In this document: positions 28,898-37,918 of the stretch, in pieces
How positions within the stretch are numbered: position 1 is the stretch's first letter
How the letters are laid out: each line of letters opens with the position of its first letter
From: Vibrio caribbeanicus ATCC BAA-2122
GTDB taxonomy: Bacteria; Pseudomonadota; Gammaproteobacteria; Enterobacterales; Vibrionaceae
Direction: 5' to 3'
DNA: 64,000 nt
NCBI RefSeq assembly: GCF_000165125.1
Contig: NZ_AEIU01000083.1
Span: 1 to 64,000, forward strand
Notes under the pieces: model-generated
What the model was told of the DNA's origin: nothing
Database searches by the model: none
The model's input: only the letters and a program-made list of their open reading frames with translations
Translations under genes and position numbers: made by a program

Positions 28898-29059
28898 TTC
28901 TCTCAACACCTGAAACGCTAAAGTTCACAGTTAGAGCTTTAGCTGTTTTATGATGAATATACCACTGACGGCTTTATGGAAAGTACCATCTAGTCATCTA
29001 CCCAAAGGTCGCAGGGCTTTGAGATCTTAACTGTCAAGTTTACGCTGACACAAAAATAA

Positions 29060-29989
29060 CTACAGGGATATTGGTGAGTTAAGCTTTGTTAACTGACGTT
29101 CGATAAAGTCAGTACACATGGTTGCATTTAAAGGGGGCGTATTGCCGTAATTATGCACCGCGTATATGGGAACAGCAGGAAGTGCGTACCCTGGATAGAC
29201 ACTTTCTAATGTGCCTTGACGTTGCAAGCTCTCAAACATGAATTCCGGAATCAATGCTATACCAGCCCCCGCTTGGACCATGGCAATAACTGAATGGACG
29301 GAATCATTAAAGCGACTAGCTTGCAATGACACTTCAATCCGGTGAGCTGATGATGAGTGCTCTAAAGTATAGTGAATCGCTTTACCCTCCCAGATATTAG
29401 CGACATAGTCACACGCAAGCAGGAGCGAAGGTTCTTTTATGAGTTTTGCAAGACTTAAATTGTGGCGTTGAATGTATGCAGGACTGGCACAAAGTATTTT
29501 TTTTAAGCTACCAAGCCGGCGTTGTTTGTACTCACTTGATGGTAAAGCTCCGACATGGATGGCAATATCTGCGCCTGTTTCAAACAAGTCAACGCTGCCA
29601 TCGTTTGCCAAAATTGTCGGAACCAAATCTGGATAAATACTGACTAAATGCCCAATCGCGGGAGATATAACCGGTTCTATCAGCGCATGAGGTGAACTGA
29701 TCTTTACCGTGCCTTTGGGTTCAATCTGACTCACTCTTGCTAGATCCCATGCTTCATCAACAAGTGCACTTATTTTTTTACACCGTTCAAAAAACTCGAC
29801 TCCCATTGGAGTAAGCAGTTGCTGGCGTGTCGAGCGTTTGAGCAACAAGACACCAAGTGCCTCCTCCAATGTTCTAAGATGTTGGCTAACAACTGACTTC
29901 CCGACCCCCAGTTCACGAGCAGCAGAAGTAATGGACCCTGTCTCCACGATTTTCGTGAAGATGATCATATGACGCATGTATTTATTCAT
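29060..29989 (-). CDS. LysR-family transcriptional regulator
   Basis: A 309-aa LysR regulator with the N-terminal winged helix (about residues 4-63, with TSAARELGVGKSVVSQHLRT) and a substrate-binding domain. It belongs to the CrgA/AaeR-like group. It is divergent from the hydrolase gene at 30087 with a ~100-bp shared spacer, so it most likely controls that gene; T3SS control is possible but not shown. It lies in the gap between the two big T3SS operons where V. parahaemolyticus carries effector genes. Confidence 0.88.
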   Translation of the reverse strand: MNKYMRHMIIFTKIVETGSITSAARELGVGKSVVSQHLRTLEEALGVLLLKRSTRQQLLTPMGVEFFERCKKISALVDEAWDLARVSQIEPKGTVKISSPHALIEPVISPAIGHLVSIYPDLVPTILANDGSVDLFETGADIAIHVGALPSSEYKQRRLGSLKKILCASPAYIQRHNLSLAKLIKEPSLLLACDYVANIWEGKAIHYTLEHSSSAHRIEVSLQASRFNDSVHSVIAMVQAGAGIALIPEFMFESLQRQGTLESVYPGYALPAVPIYAVHNYGNTPPLNATMCTDFIERQLTKLNSPISL

Positions 29990-30086
29990 AGTTTAAAAAT
30001 ATCAAACAGTTCTTGTGGGATTTGCTATCTTTTGTAAACCAATATAATCATTAATAATGTCCTCAATCAACCCAGAGGACCTATCA

Positions 30087-31013
30087 ATGACTAAAATATC
30101 TCTAAATTCGGTGGCTCAATGTTTCACTCGCGAGTTGGCTGATGAACAATATAATCCAACCTTGTGGACTCCAAGATTACCTACCGAGGAGCTCTTACCA
30201 AAACATATTGAGTTTACCAATCAAAACAGCGAACGCTACAGAGCTACTGTCTCAGGAGGGCTGAGCCAGAGAACATTTGGTGAAGGCGAATTTTCTGGCA
30301 CAATAGACATCTACAGAACCCAAGGTGTTGCTCAAGATGCACCTGTGGTTGTATACATCCATGGTGGCTGGTGGCAATGGTTTTCAAAAGAGCAATTTGG
30401 TTTTATTGCTGAACCTTTTAATCAACATGGGTTTGCCGTTTATATGCCAGGATATAGAATGGCTCAAGATTGGAGCAATGATGCACCGATGGAATCTATT
30501 CTCAAACAGATGCAACTTGCCGTTGCAGAGATTTTGAACCTTGCTGTTGAAAATAGAGCACCTGCTGTATATTTGGTCGGACATTCGGCTGGTGGCCATT
30601 TGGTCTCGATGCTGCATAAAACCGATTGGAGCGAATTTAGTGTCACACAAGAGGCTCAGCAGAAACTTAAAGACGTATTCTCCATCGCAGGGCTTTTTGA
30701 TATTCGTCCGCTGGTAAATAGTTTTGTCAACGACAGTATTAACATGAGCTCATTATCTGCAGAGAAGGTCAGTCCATTACTGAGTGGCTTTCCATCTAAT
30801 CAAACCTTAAGCCACCTGCATCTTATAGTCCCAGAGTTTGATACTCCGGAATTTTTCCGTCAAACCAAGGAATATCATGCCAAGGTTATTGATAGCCAAC
30901 AGGAATGTAGTATTTTCCTTGCTAGCCGGTGTGACCATCTTGATGTGATAGAAAATCTCCTTGATGAAAATAATGATGTTCTTGCCTATCTGTTGAAACA
31001 TATGAATGCCTGA
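30087..31013 (+). CDS. Alpha/beta hydrolase, kynurenine formamidase-like
   Basis: A 308-aa alpha/beta hydrolase with the oxyanion motif VYIHGGWW (about residues 90-97) and the nucleophile elbow GHSAGGH (about 170-176). A C-terminal CDHLD supplies the likely catalytic histidine. The HGG-W pattern resembles arylformamidases and BD-FAE-type esterases. No signal peptide or T3SS chaperone is nearby, so it is probably a cytoplasmic enzyme. The ATG at 30087 has AGAGGA seven bases upstream; the 10-codon longer frame has none. Confidence 0.85.
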   Translation: MTKISLNSVAQCFTRELADEQYNPTLWTPRLPTEELLPKHIEFTNQNSERYRATVSGGLSQRTFGEGEFSGTIDIYRTQGVAQDAPVVVYIHGGWWQWFSKEQFGFIAEPFNQHGFAVYMPGYRMAQDWSNDAPMESILKQMQLAVAEILNLAVENRAPAVYLVGHSAGGHLVSMLHKTDWSEFSVTQEAQQKLKDVFSIAGLFDIRPLVNSFVNDSINMSSLSAEKVSPLLSGFPSNQTLSHLHLIVPEFDTPEFFRQTKEYHAKVIDSQQECSIFLASRCDHLDVIENLLDENNDVLAYLLKHMNA

Positions 31014-31090
31014 CCATGGCTTTTTTCATAGAAGCTTTATAATTTCTATCGCCGCACGTTAAGACGAAATTATGAATCGATTAAGCTAGG

Positions 31091-31119
31091 GCGCGCACCG
31101 TACATGCGCGTCTTTCTTT
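31091..31119 (+). terminator. Probable terminator after the hydrolase gene
   Basis: A short G/C stem (CGCGCA, seven-base loop, TGCGCG) is followed by TCTTTCTTT. The stem is only 6 bp and the T run is interrupted, so strength is uncertain. Confidence 0.5.
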
Positions 31120-31283
31120 ATCATCAACAGCATCGAACTTATATGGTATATCATGTGATATTTTCAATCTTGATAGAGATAGGCCGATGGTCCACATCTA
31201 ATAAAAATGTATGCTTAAGTCACTCTAGAATTAAGCTTTCCCTATGATGATCAAGCGTTGTTAGTTCATTTACCATTGACTTG

Positions 31284-32336
31284 CTAGACTTTATCATCAT
31301 GCTCAAGAGATTCGACCCATCTGAGGATCTCTGCGGTTGCTTCGATAAGCTCGCCAGGAATGTACTGATCGAGCTGCCCATCAGCGTATAGGGCACGAGC
31401 GAGTGGTACTTTTTGCATGACGGGAATACCTTCCTCACGGGCAAGGGCAATCATGCGTTTAGCCATCGCATCTGTCTCTTTAAGCGTAATGACAGGTAAT
31501 GGAGTCTCTCCTTTTTTATAGTACAAGCCAATGGCGATATGAGTTGGGTTAGTGACCAACACATTGGACCGTTTGACATTATCCCTTTGAGTAGAGGATT
31601 GCAGTTCTTGGTGGAATTGCCGACGTGCACTTTTTATTTCTGGGCTCCCTTCCATCTCTTTGTATTCACGCTTTACTTCGTCCTTACTCATTTTTAATTG
31701 TTTGGTATGCTCGTATTTCTGATAGGCATAATCTACTGCTGCGATAATAATAAAACCGATGGCAGAGATGAACATCAATTGCTGGACTAATACCCCAGTG
31801 ATTATAGGGACGCAGTTCAGGCCACAATTGGGAATATTAAGTAAGGTGTTTAAGTTGCCCTTTAGTGTTATCCAAATAATGCATGATAGTAGAGATACTT
31901 TGAGAATCGACTTAATAAAATCAACCAGACTTTTCATTGAAAAAATCCGCTTTGCACCTTCTGCCGGGTTGATTTTCTTTATCTCAGGCTTGACGGAGTG
32001 AGCACTAAAAAGCAGACCGAATTGGCCCATATTTGACACTATGGTAACCAATACTGTGACTAAAAGGATAGGGGCTAGCAGATAAATTATTTCCTCTGCC
32101 ATGGCAATAGCAACGTCGACTAAGGCATCCTGAAAACCTTGATAGGCCAGCTTGCTTGGTAATAGCATTAAAGCGGATATATGTGACATATAGTAATCTG
32201 AAAACGCAAATAACACTGCGACTAGTGCCAGGATCAAAGTCGATGAAACGACTTCCTGACTTTTGGCTACTTGTCCTTTTTGACGTGCATCCCTGAGTTT
32301 TTTGGGGGTGGGAAGTTCAGTCTTTTCTCCACTCAT
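31284..32336 (-). CDS. vscU: Export-apparatus switch protein VscU
   Basis: A 350-aa inner-membrane protein with four membrane helices and a cytoplasmic domain that self-cleaves at the NPTH motif, present intact in VLVTNPTHIAIGLYY. Cleavage lets the system switch from needle to translocator export. It begins MSGEKTELPTPKKLRDARQK, almost identical to YscU. The ATG at 32336 is used; a TTG two codons earlier is unlikely. It is the last gene of the leftward operon. Confidence 0.95.
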   Translation of the reverse strand: MSGEKTELPTPKKLRDARQKGQVAKSQEVVSSTLILALVAVLFAFSDYYMSHISALMLLPSKLAYQGFQDALVDVAIAMAEEIIYLLAPILLVTVLVTIVSNMGQFGLLFSAHSVKPEIKKINPAEGAKRIFSMKSLVDFIKSILKVSLLSCIIWITLKGNLNTLLNIPNCGLNCVPIITGVLVQQLMFISAIGFIIIAAVDYAYQKYEHTKQLKMSKDEVKREYKEMEGSPEIKSARRQFHQELQSSTQRDNVKRSNVLVTNPTHIAIGLYYKKGETPLPVITLKETDAMAKRMIALAREEGIPVMQKVPLARALYADGQLDQYIPGELIEATAEILRWVESLEHDDKV

Positions 32337-32354
32337 AGTCAATCCTTTTTACGA

Positions 32355-33137
32355 TTACCAAATGGTGTTGAGTTGTTCTTTAAAAAGTGCAATCTCTGAA
32401 AAGAGCGATTCAAAGTGGTTCATCATCAGGCCTACGTAAACAATGAGTAAAACGCTGGCGACGGCACTTTTGATTGGCATTGCAAGAGAGAACACGTTCA
32501 ATTGTGGTGCGAAACGACTGATGAGGGCGAGTCCAAATTCGGCTAAAAACATAGCGAGAACTAGTGGAGCAGACATTAGAACACCGAGCAACAGTAATTG
32601 TTCAAACTGGGCGTAGAAGAAACTTACCCAAGCGTCCGTGACTGTGGGGAAAAAGATCATCACAGGCCATGAAGTGTAACTAGTAAACAGTGCGTACATG
32701 AAAACGACAAACCCACCACTGGAAAAAAATAAAGTGATCAGAGTTTGAGTTAACAATACCGCTGTGGGTGTCGATTGACCGCCGAGTGTTGGGTTGAACA
32801 TACTGGCCATTGCTGCACCTCTTTGGTTATCTACAAGAAAGCCTGCAGCGTCGATTGCCCAAAAAGGAATGGCGGCAAAAAAACCAATCAGCAAGCCCAA
32901 TAGCACTTCTTTTCCCAAGATAACCATTAACCAGAGCCCATCCGCTTCGGCAGGTAAATCTTGTTGCTGAACCATAGGAAAGATAAAAAGTGCAATGGAG
33001 CACAAGACACCGTTTCTGATCATAGTTCCACCAAGTGTTTGCTTGTTTAGAATTGGCAGAAATATGAAGCACGCGATCAGCCTCGGCAGCGTCAAGGTGT
33101 ACAGAAAAAGTGATTGTTGCAAGTCGTCGTAAGTCAT
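32355..33137 (-). CDS. vscT: Export-apparatus membrane protein VscT
   Basis: A 260-aa polytopic inner-membrane protein of the SpaR/YscT/FliR family. It has about six hydrophobic segments and the conserved region VDNQRGAAMASMFNPTLGGQ. The ATG at 33137 overlaps the vscS stop as ATGA; the 21-codon upstream extension would overlap vscS and is rejected. The 260-aa length is that of YscT. Confidence 0.94.
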   Translation of the reverse strand: MTYDDLQQSLFLYTLTLPRLIACFIFLPILNKQTLGGTMIRNGVLCSIALFIFPMVQQQDLPAEADGLWLMVILGKEVLLGLLIGFFAAIPFWAIDAAGFLVDNQRGAAMASMFNPTLGGQSTPTAVLLTQTLITLFFSSGGFVVFMYALFTSYTSWPVMIFFPTVTDAWVSFFYAQFEQLLLLGVLMSAPLVLAMFLAEFGLALISRFAPQLNVFSLAMPIKSAVASVLLIVYVGLMMNHFESLFSEIALFKEQLNTIW

Positions 33138-33400
33138 CGTATTTGCGGAATTTTGTTCAAAATCAATGTTGAAAAAGAGTGCAGTTCGGCACCGAGCCAT
33201 TGGGTTGTGACAAATAGAGTAACGATGACAGCAACAAGCTTGACCGCAAAGCCCAACGTTTGCTCTTGCACCTGAGTTAATGCTTGGATCAATGAGACCA
33301 GAGTACCAACAAATGTCGCGACTAAAATAGGCGGTAATGACAAGAACAAAACTAGAGTAAGCGCCTGAGTGGTAAGGTGAATAATTTCAGCTGAACTCAT
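33134..33400 (-). CDS. vscS: Export-apparatus membrane protein VscS
   Basis: An 88-aa protein with two membrane helices and the FliQ-family motif LPPILVATFVGTLVSLIQALTQVQEQTLGF split across the turn. It forms part of the core export gate with VscR and VscT. Length equals YscS. Confidence 0.95.
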   Translation of the reverse strand: MSSAEIIHLTTQALTLVLFLSLPPILVATFVGTLVSLIQALTQVQEQTLGFAVKLVAVIVTLFVTTQWLGAELHSFSTLILNKIPQIR

Positions 33401-33413
33401 GATATTTCTCCTG

Positions 33414-34064
33414 TTATCCGTAACTGAGCACTAGACCATGGGTTAGCTTGGTCCAACCATCTAAAAGAACAAATAACAGCAATTTGAAAGGCAATGAAAT
33501 GGTCATAGGTGAAACCATCATCATACCCATTGCGAGCAAAATGTTGGATACGATCAAGTCGATCGCAATGAAGGGTAAATACAATAGAAACCCTATCTCA
33601 AATGCTCGAGTTAATTCACTCACTGTGAAGGCAGGTAATAATAGCAATAAACTATCTGTTTCTAGGCGCTCAACGTATTTCTTTGGCCATAATGCTCTTG
33701 CTGCATCGGTAAAAAACACTGATTCGGTTTCACGAATGTGTTTTTTTAGGAATTCTCTGTACGGCTGTAATCCATTATCAATGACGCCTTCAATACTCTC
33801 TGGATCTTCCAGTGATATTTCATTTTGCTTTACGTAGTCATAGGTCTCAAAGCCTACTGGCGCCATAATGAATATCGAAAGAATAATTGCAAGTCCATAC
33901 ATTGCCATATTGGGTGGAATTTGTTGAACCCCCAAAGCGTTTCTCAATAGTGAGAATACCACGGCAAGCTTGACGAAGGAGGTTGCCATCATCGCGATGA
34001 AAGGAACCAGGGCAAGCAAGGCAAGCGAAACAATGAGATTCAGTTCATCAGGTAACTCGATCAT
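33414..34064 (-). CDS. vscR: Export-apparatus membrane protein VscR
   Basis: A 216-aa FliP-family membrane protein with four hydrophobic segments. The motifs ATSFVKLAVVFSLLRNALGVQQIPPN and the C-terminal MGMMMVSPMTISLPFKLLLF are diagnostic. It overlaps vscQ by four bases (ATGA). Confidence 0.96.
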   Translation of the reverse strand: MIELPDELNLIVSLALLALVPFIAMMATSFVKLAVVFSLLRNALGVQQIPPNMAMYGLAIILSIFIMAPVGFETYDYVKQNEISLEDPESIEGVIDNGLQPYREFLKKHIRETESVFFTDAARALWPKKYVERLETDSLLLLLPAFTVSELTRAFEIGFLLYLPFIAIDLIVSNILLAMGMMMVSPMTISLPFKLLLFVLLDGWTKLTHGLVLSYG

Positions 34065-34330
34065 GCTGGCTCCTGAGTTTCACCCAATAGTTCAATCACT
34101 CGGACTCCCAAACGTTCATTGATATTAACCAATTCACACTCCCCAATGATTTTACCGTTTGCTCTCATGGTCACTGGGCTAGATATGGGTTGATTTAGCT
34201 CAAAAGTAAAGCCTGGCTGTAGAGAGTTAAGTTGCTCTAGAGTGATGGTTTGTTGCCCCACATCAAAGGTGAGCTCTACAGGGAGTTGCTGGTGGTCTGT
34301 TAGCGCTTCATTGTTGGTGATATCGTTCAT
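34061..34330 (-). CDS. Probable internal translation product VscQ-C
   Basis: The methionine at residue 233 of VscQ (ATG at 34328-34330) would start an 89-aa product covering the SpoA domain. In Yersinia, YscQ makes a ~90-aa C-terminal fragment from an internal start, and this fragment is needed for secretion. The position and resulting length match. The region before this ATG is purine-rich (AAAAAGAAACC) but has no strong ribosome site, so this is an inference from homology. Confidence 0.5.
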   Translation of the reverse strand: MNDITNNEALTDHQQLPVELTFDVGQQTITLEQLNSLQPGFTFELNQPISSPVTMRANGKIIGECELVNINERLGVRVIELLGETQEPA

Positions 34331-35026
34331 ATTGGTTTCTTTTTCTAAAACATGGAGTGTATTTTCATCGATTTGACAGCGATAAAGGTTTTGATTCGAC
34401 ACTTGGAAAATAACTTGATGGTGTGCGATGAGGCATTCATCGAAAAACACTACATCACCTAATTCCAATTGTTCAAACTGGTTGAGTGCTAATTGCGTTT
34501 TTCCGTAACTTAACCAAAAAGGTAATGTGATGGTTGAAGTTAGATTGGATGACGCTTTGGGCAGCACATCAATCAATCCCTCTGCACCTTCGTGAACCCA
34601 CAAACTGAGGGATGCCTCATCTCGGTTGATAGATAGCATCAATACATCGTCCTGTTGGGTTTCTTGTTGGTGAGTTTGTAGATTGCTCAGCACAGGTAAC
34701 TGTCCAAACAAACTCTTCATGACATCGGCATAAGGCTCAATTTGGTTATTGAGTAATGCCAATTGCAGAGAATTGGGCAGTGAGTCGAAGGACGTTGTGT
34801 CGAGCACATTGTGGAGCCATTGCTGTAGTTGCGCACTACTAAAGTCAATTTGAATAGTTTGACCGCCAATAAGCAGTGTCAACCGATAGCCATTAAACTC
34901 GGGCTTTGGTCCAAGTGTGATTGATAGGCTATGATCTTGACTGTCTTGAAAGTGGCACTGCCTAGTACACAATTGGTTGCTTAGTGCGAGACTTGATGGC
35001 TCGACTTTGGGTAAATTAAGCATCAT
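34061..35026 (-). CDS. vscQ: Sorting-platform protein VscQ
   Basis: A 321-aa protein of the FliM/FliN-related YscQ family that builds the cytoplasmic sorting platform. The C-terminal SpoA (SPOA/FliN-like) domain (about residues 245-312) contains LPVELTFDVGQQTITLEQL and the closing ERLGVRVIEL. The N-terminal part is poorly conserved. ATG at 35026 overlaps the vscP stop. An internal start likely also gives a short C-terminal product, listed separately. Confidence 0.92.
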   Translation of the reverse strand: MMLNLPKVEPSSLALSNQLCTRQCHFQDSQDHSLSITLGPKPEFNGYRLTLLIGGQTIQIDFSSAQLQQWLHNVLDTTSFDSLPNSLQLALLNNQIEPYADVMKSLFGQLPVLSNLQTHQQETQQDDVLMLSINRDEASLSLWVHEGAEGLIDVLPKASSNLTSTITLPFWLSYGKTQLALNQFEQLELGDVVFFDECLIAHHQVIFQVSNQNLYRCQIDENTLHVLEKETNMNDITNNEALTDHQQLPVELTFDVGQQTITLEQLNSLQPGFTFELNQPISSPVTMRANGKIIGECELVNINERLGVRVIELLGETQEPA

Positions 35027-35928
35027 TATTCGTCTTCAGGGTTCCATTCATCATAAATATTGCGTTGTTGTCTTGAATGTTGTTGGTCGTGTTGATTGTT
35101 CATCTGCTCACTGATATTAACTCGGACTGGATGGTCGAGCCCCAAGCGTTGCAGTCGCTCGGATAGTTCAACTCTAGCGTTTTGACTGATCAGAGAATGA
35201 GCATGCTCTTGTTTGATCAAAACACTGTAGCCAGAGTTATCTTGCTTGATGGATATCTCACCGCCTTTCAATAGTCCTTCGTTGAGTAGCAGTCTCACTT
35301 CTTTGTCGTTTGCTTTTGGTAAAGAAACATAAATTTTATCGACTAGCTGACTGATTAACTCGTTTACATCTCGTACTGCTTTTGGGGACGCTTGCGCCTC
35401 GAGACTTTTTAGAATTATGTCACCTTGTGTCCTTGAAGGGGTCAGGTTGTCAGCGTTAGTAGGCACCTCAGCCTTGTGTTCTGAATCTAGACGAACTTGA
35501 GCTTTACGTATTTTTGGATAGGCTTCCTCAGGAGCAGATTTAGGCTTTGCATCGCTTGCTTTTTCTGTATGTTCCGGATCCCGCTGTTGAACTTTTCCAT
35601 CGATGATTTTTTTTCTTTGACGATGGTGATGCTCCTCAGCCGCTAGCTTTTGCTTATTGTTTATTTCTGCATTCAGGTTTTCCGGAGTATTGAGTAAATT
35701 TGGTTCTACTTCTTTGTCGGAATGCGATTTGCCATTATTTATTTCTTTGTCATTATTATGCTGTTGTTGGTTTCTTTTCCTAATTTTCTCTTGTTGCTCT
35801 CGGCTAGACTTATCTTTCAGGGCTTCTTGAAAGCGAGATTCGAGCTCGTCAGAGACATTTTGTTCATGCTTCTGTTGGTTTTGTTCTGGAGATGTCGATG
35901 TCTCTTGAAAATTGTATTTGATTTGCAT
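35026..35928 (-). CDS. vscP: Needle-length regulator VscP
   Basis: A 300-aa hydrophilic protein very rich in Gln, Lys, Glu and Asn, ending in a more folded region (about residues 190-290) that should be the substrate-switch domain. YscP acts as a molecular ruler and interacts with YscU. It is shorter than Yersinia YscP (515 aa in the strain most studied). The ATG at 35928 has a GAGGACT ribosome site; the longer frame overlaps vscO. Confidence 0.86.
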   Translation of the reverse strand: MQIKYNFQETSTSPEQNQQKHEQNVSDELESRFQEALKDKSSREQQEKIRKRNQQQHNNDKEINNGKSHSDKEVEPNLLNTPENLNAEINNKQKLAAEEHHHRQRKKIIDGKVQQRDPEHTEKASDAKPKSAPEEAYPKIRKAQVRLDSEHKAEVPTNADNLTPSRTQGDIILKSLEAQASPKAVRDVNELISQLVDKIYVSLPKANDKEVRLLLNEGLLKGGEISIKQDNSGYSVLIKQEHAHSLISQNARVELSERLQRLGLDHPVRVNISEQMNNQHDQQHSRQQRNIYDEWNPEDE

Positions 35929-35950
35929 CTTAGTCCTCTTTGAAATCAAA

Positions 35951-36412
35951 CTATAAAACCACAACGCTACGAAACTCTTCCTGTTCGAGCTCTTCCCGGT
36001 ATTGCAACTGATTGGCTTGCTCAGCCATTTCTTGTTCGTTCAATTGAACAAATTTTTCTTTAGTTTTATGGGCACTTAGCGCTTCTTTCTTTTTTATGTT
36101 CAGTTTCTCTATTTCTTGCTCTAGTGCTTTTTTGGCTTCTGCGGTGCGCTGCTTTAATTCGGCTTCCCGTTCCCTTAAAAGCGCAATTTCCTGACGCAGT
36201 ATTTCGAGTTCTTTCAATACGACGGTCTTTTGTTTTGCTTTGGCAAATCGTCGGTCCTCTTCCTCTTCGCGCCACTGGCGATAATCAACCACGGATTGCT
36301 CAGATTGTTGGAGTACAGCACGTGCACTACTCACTTTATGTTCTTGTTGTTGAACCATGCGGTCTGCTCGGTCGGCACGAATCTTTTTTATTTCCAACAG
36401 CTGTTCGATCAT
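35951..36412 (-). CDS. vscO: ATPase stalk protein VscO
   Basis: A 153-aa, almost entirely helical coiled-coil protein (YscO/FliJ family) rich in Glu, Lys, Arg and Gln. It is thought to sit in the central pore of the ATPase VscN and to help recycle chaperones. It overlaps vscN by four bases (ATGA). Confidence 0.9.
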   Translation of the reverse strand: MIEQLLEIKKIRADRADRMVQQQEHKVSSARAVLQQSEQSVVDYRQWREEEEDRRFAKAKQKTVVLKELEILRQEIALLREREAELKQRTAEAKKALEQEIEKLNIKKKEALSAHKTKEKFVQLNEQEMAEQANQLQYREELEQEEFRSVVVL

Positions 36413-37788
36413 GCGTCTGAAAGTTCTCTTAATTGAGTGATGGTTTCTACCAGTTCACTTGGCTCATGGGTACCTTGACGAAGAAATGCACGAATATCGT
36501 CTCCCTGTGCAATGGCCATGTCGGCCCGGCTGTCCGCGCCATGTTGGTACTCTCCAATCTTTATCAAGAGCTCTACTTCCTCGTACTTTGCCAACATTTC
36601 GCGCATGTGGGCCGCCGAAGTTTGATGGCTTTTGTCTACAATCTGATTCATCACTCGACTTGCTGAGCGAAGCACATCGATAGCGGGGTAGTGGTTCATA
36701 GCCGCTAGCTTGCGTGAGAGAATAATATGCCCATCAAGTATTGAACGAGTTTCATCAGCAACGGGCTCGGTCATATCATCTCCCTCGACCAAGACAGTAT
36801 ATAGAGCAGTAATGGAGCCTTTGTCTGACTGACCAGCGCGCTCCATCAACTTTGGAAGAGCGGCGAAAACTGATGGCGGATAGCCTCGTCGTGTTGGTGG
36901 CTCACCTGCGGCGAGACCTATTTCTCGTTGAGCTCGCGCAAAACGAGTTACTGAGTCCATAAGAAGAAGAACACGTTTTCCTTGATCGCGAAAATACTCA
37001 GCGATAGATGTGGCGACAAACGCTGCTTTTGCTCTTTCCATTGCTGGTCTGTCTGAAGTCGCTACCACAAGTACCGATCTCGCCATGCCTTCTTCCCCGA
37101 GATCGTGTTCAATAAATTCTCTTACTTCTCGGCCCCTCTCACCAATAAGTGCCAGTACAGTCACATCGACGTCAGCAGAACGGATCAGCTTGGCAAGTAA
37201 GGTACTCTTACCGCCACCTGCTGCTGCAAAAATGCCCATTCTTTGTCCTTCTCCACAAGTGAGCAGGCCATCGATAGAGCGAACACCCATGGAAATCGGC
37301 TTCTCGATAAGCTTTCGTTGCATTGGTGGTGGCGCATCCCTATATACCGGATACCAAGCACTGGGCTCTTTACCTTGAGTTCCATCGAATGGACGTCCTA
37401 ATCCATCCAATATGGTTCCAAGAAGATGATCGCCAACGCCGACTTCGTGCATTTTTCCCAAGGGGCTTACTTCGGTATTGGATGAGATGCCAAACATATT
37501 GCCAAGTGGGGTCAATAAGGCGTGATGCTGTTGAAAACCGACCACTTCGGCAAGCAATGACAAAGTTTGGTCGGGGTTGCGCAATTCACAAAGTTCACCA
37601 ACACGAACCCCAGGCACCACCGCTTTGATGATGGTACCTGTAACTTGAGTCACTCGGCCGCGGATTTGTATTAGGCGCGTCTGCTTGATAGCAGAATGCT
37701 GAGTTTCGGTGATGTAATCGAAGTCGTTCAATTTAAGAAAACATGTTGAGTAACGAATGGTGGAAGGATAGAAAAGATCATTTGGCAT
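36409..37788 (-). CDS. vscN: T3SS ATPase VscN
   Basis: A hexameric ATPase that strips chaperones and unfolds substrates at the base of the machine. Walker A is AAGGGKST, Walker B includes [11 protein letters not shown], and the family stretch [12 protein letters not shown] is intact. The open frame gives 459 aa, about 20 more than YscN; starting at the TTG codon at 37731 gives 440 aa, matching YscN (439 aa). The first 19 codons are not conserved, and a candidate ExsA promoter would put transcription start inside them, so the shorter form may be right. No clear ribosome site helps decide. Confidence 0.93.
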   Translation of the reverse strand: MPNDLFYPSTIRYSTCFLKLNDFDYITETQHSAIKQTRLIQIRGRVTQVTGTIIKAVVPGVRVGELCELRNPDQTLSLLAEVVGFQQHHALLTPLGNMFGISSNTEVSPLGKMHEVGVGDHLLGTILDGLGRPFDGTQGKEPSAWYPVYRDAPPPMQRKLIEKPISMGVRSIDGLLTCGEGQRMGIFAAAGGGKSTLLAKLIRSADVDVTVLALIGERGREVREFIEHDLGEEGMARSVLVVATSDRPAMERAKAAFVATSIAEYFRDQGKRVLLLMDSVTRFARAQREIGLAAGEPPTRRGYPPSVFAALPKLMERAGQSDKGSITALYTVLVEGDDMTEPVADETRSILDGHIILSRKLAAMNHYPAIDVLRSASRVMNQIVDKSHQTSAAHMREMLAKYEEVELLIKIGEYQHGADSRADMAIAQGDDIRAFLRQGTHEPSELVETITQLRELSDA

Positions 37789-37816
37789 TTATAGTGAATA
37801 TTGGTCGTGAGTTTTT
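37766..37816 (-). promoter_or_regulatory. Weak ExsA-like promoter before vscN
   Basis: On the minus strand AAAAA (37812-37816), five bases, GAC (37804-37806), six bases, then TCACT where TGNNA is expected. A -10-like TATCCT or CTATCC lies 21-22 bp past the -35 position (37765-37771). The A5-N5-GNC half is perfect; the second half has mismatches. It would start transcription inside the listed vscN frame. Confidence 0.35.
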
Positions 37817-37835
37817 AGAAAACTGAAGATGTACT

Positions 37836-37886
37836 AAAAAAACACGTCTGATTTTGACAGCCTCGGACATATCGAACTCTTATAAT
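37836..37886 (+). promoter_or_regulatory. ExsA-type promoter of the vopN-tyeA-...-vcrR operon
   Basis: AAAAA (37836-37840), five bases, GTC (37846-37848), six bases, TGACA (37855-37859), with -35 TTGACA followed by exactly 21 bp and a perfect -10 TATAAT (37881-37886). It is the best ExsA-type site in the window. Confidence 0.85.
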
Positions 37887-37918
37887 CCACACAAAATGTA
37901 CGAAGAGGCTGCAATTGA

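Noticed and set aside
33448-33837. 129-codon open frame on the plus strand
   Set aside because: Antisense to vscR, a highly conserved gene; no supporting start signal.
37010-37378. 122-codon open frame on the plus strand
   Set aside because: It lies wholly antisense to the conserved vscN ATPase domain, has no ribosome site, and its protein composition is not coding-like.
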